A DNA stretch of 7,181 nt from Bacteroidales bacterium (lineage in GTDB: Bacteria > Bacteroidota > Bacteroidia > Bacteroidales > JAAUTT01): contig JANXXY010000191.1 of assembly GCA_025350365.1 (NCBI GenBank), positions 1 to 7,181 on the forward strand, in the 5' to 3' direction. How positions within the stretch are numbered: the stretch's first letter is position 1; every line of letters begins with the position of its first letter. The notes beneath the pieces are model-generated. The model was not told where the DNA came from. It did not search any database and saw nothing but the letters and a program-made list of their open reading frames with translations. The position numbers were made by a program, and so were the translations under genes. Of this stretch, positions 7,066 to 7,181 are shown piece by piece.

Positions 7066-7181
7066 GATTGAATAAGGTTAAATTTAAGGTTCTAAGATAT
7101 TCATTAATATTCAAATCCGATTAAAAGGAAATGGGATTCTAAAATCAATCTAATTAAATTATTCAGTAGAACCGAGAAACA
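7066..7181. other. Upstream region of the GH35 gene, no gene seen
   Basis: These 116 AT-rich bases lie upstream of the beta-galactosidase start and run to the window edge. No coding sequence is supported on either strand. On the - strand I found no TTTG/TAnnTTTG pair with proper spacing; the nearest element is a lone ATTTG around 7113-7117 without a matching upstream box. The promoter may lie here or beyond the window. Confidence 0.5.

Overview
The window looks like a chromosomal segment of an AT-rich member of the Bacteroidota. The evidence is a TonB C-terminal domain of the typical Bacteroidota form, start codons preceded by A/T-rich leaders without a Shine-Dalgarno sequence, a possible TTTG/TAnnTTTG-type promoter, and a pair of exported glycoside hydrolases of families common in this phylum. 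A Bacteroidales or Marinilabiliales-like host is plausible, but the sequence does not fix the genus.

Layout from left to right: (1) the 3' part of a TonB-family protein on the + strand (1-750), whose start lies outside the window; (2) a convergent spacer with a candidate terminator hairpin (786-832); (3) ygiD, a 4,5-DOPA dioxygenase-type LigB-fold enzyme on the - strand (921-1697); (4) a 241-bp divergent spacer with a candidate promoter for the next gene; (5) an exported lipoprotein beta-mannosidase of family GH2 on the + strand (1939-4560); (6) a 171-bp convergent spacer holding a long, strong hairpin that probably ends transcription from both sides (4645-4691); (7) a secreted GH35 beta-galactosidase on the - strand (4732-7065); (8) 116 bp upstream of that gene with no visible coding sequence.

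The two glycosidases would remove terminal beta-mannose and beta-galactose from oligosaccharides, probably in the periplasm. Their convergent orientation means they are two transcription units. No SusC/SusD pair, sulfatase, or glycan-responsive regulator is visible, so this may be the edge of a polysaccharide-utilisation locus or a loose group of glycan genes. TonB supplies energy to outer-membrane transporters, but the TonB-like fragment belongs to a separate unit and a functional link is only inferred. YgiD has no obvious pathway link to the glycosidases.

I found no clearly new system. The point most worth a second look is the C-terminus of the GH35 protein, where sequence resembling the second half of a discoidin (F5/8 type C) domain comes before sequence resembling the first half. 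This would be an apparent circular permutation. I see no mobile element, CRISPR array, tRNA or rRNA.
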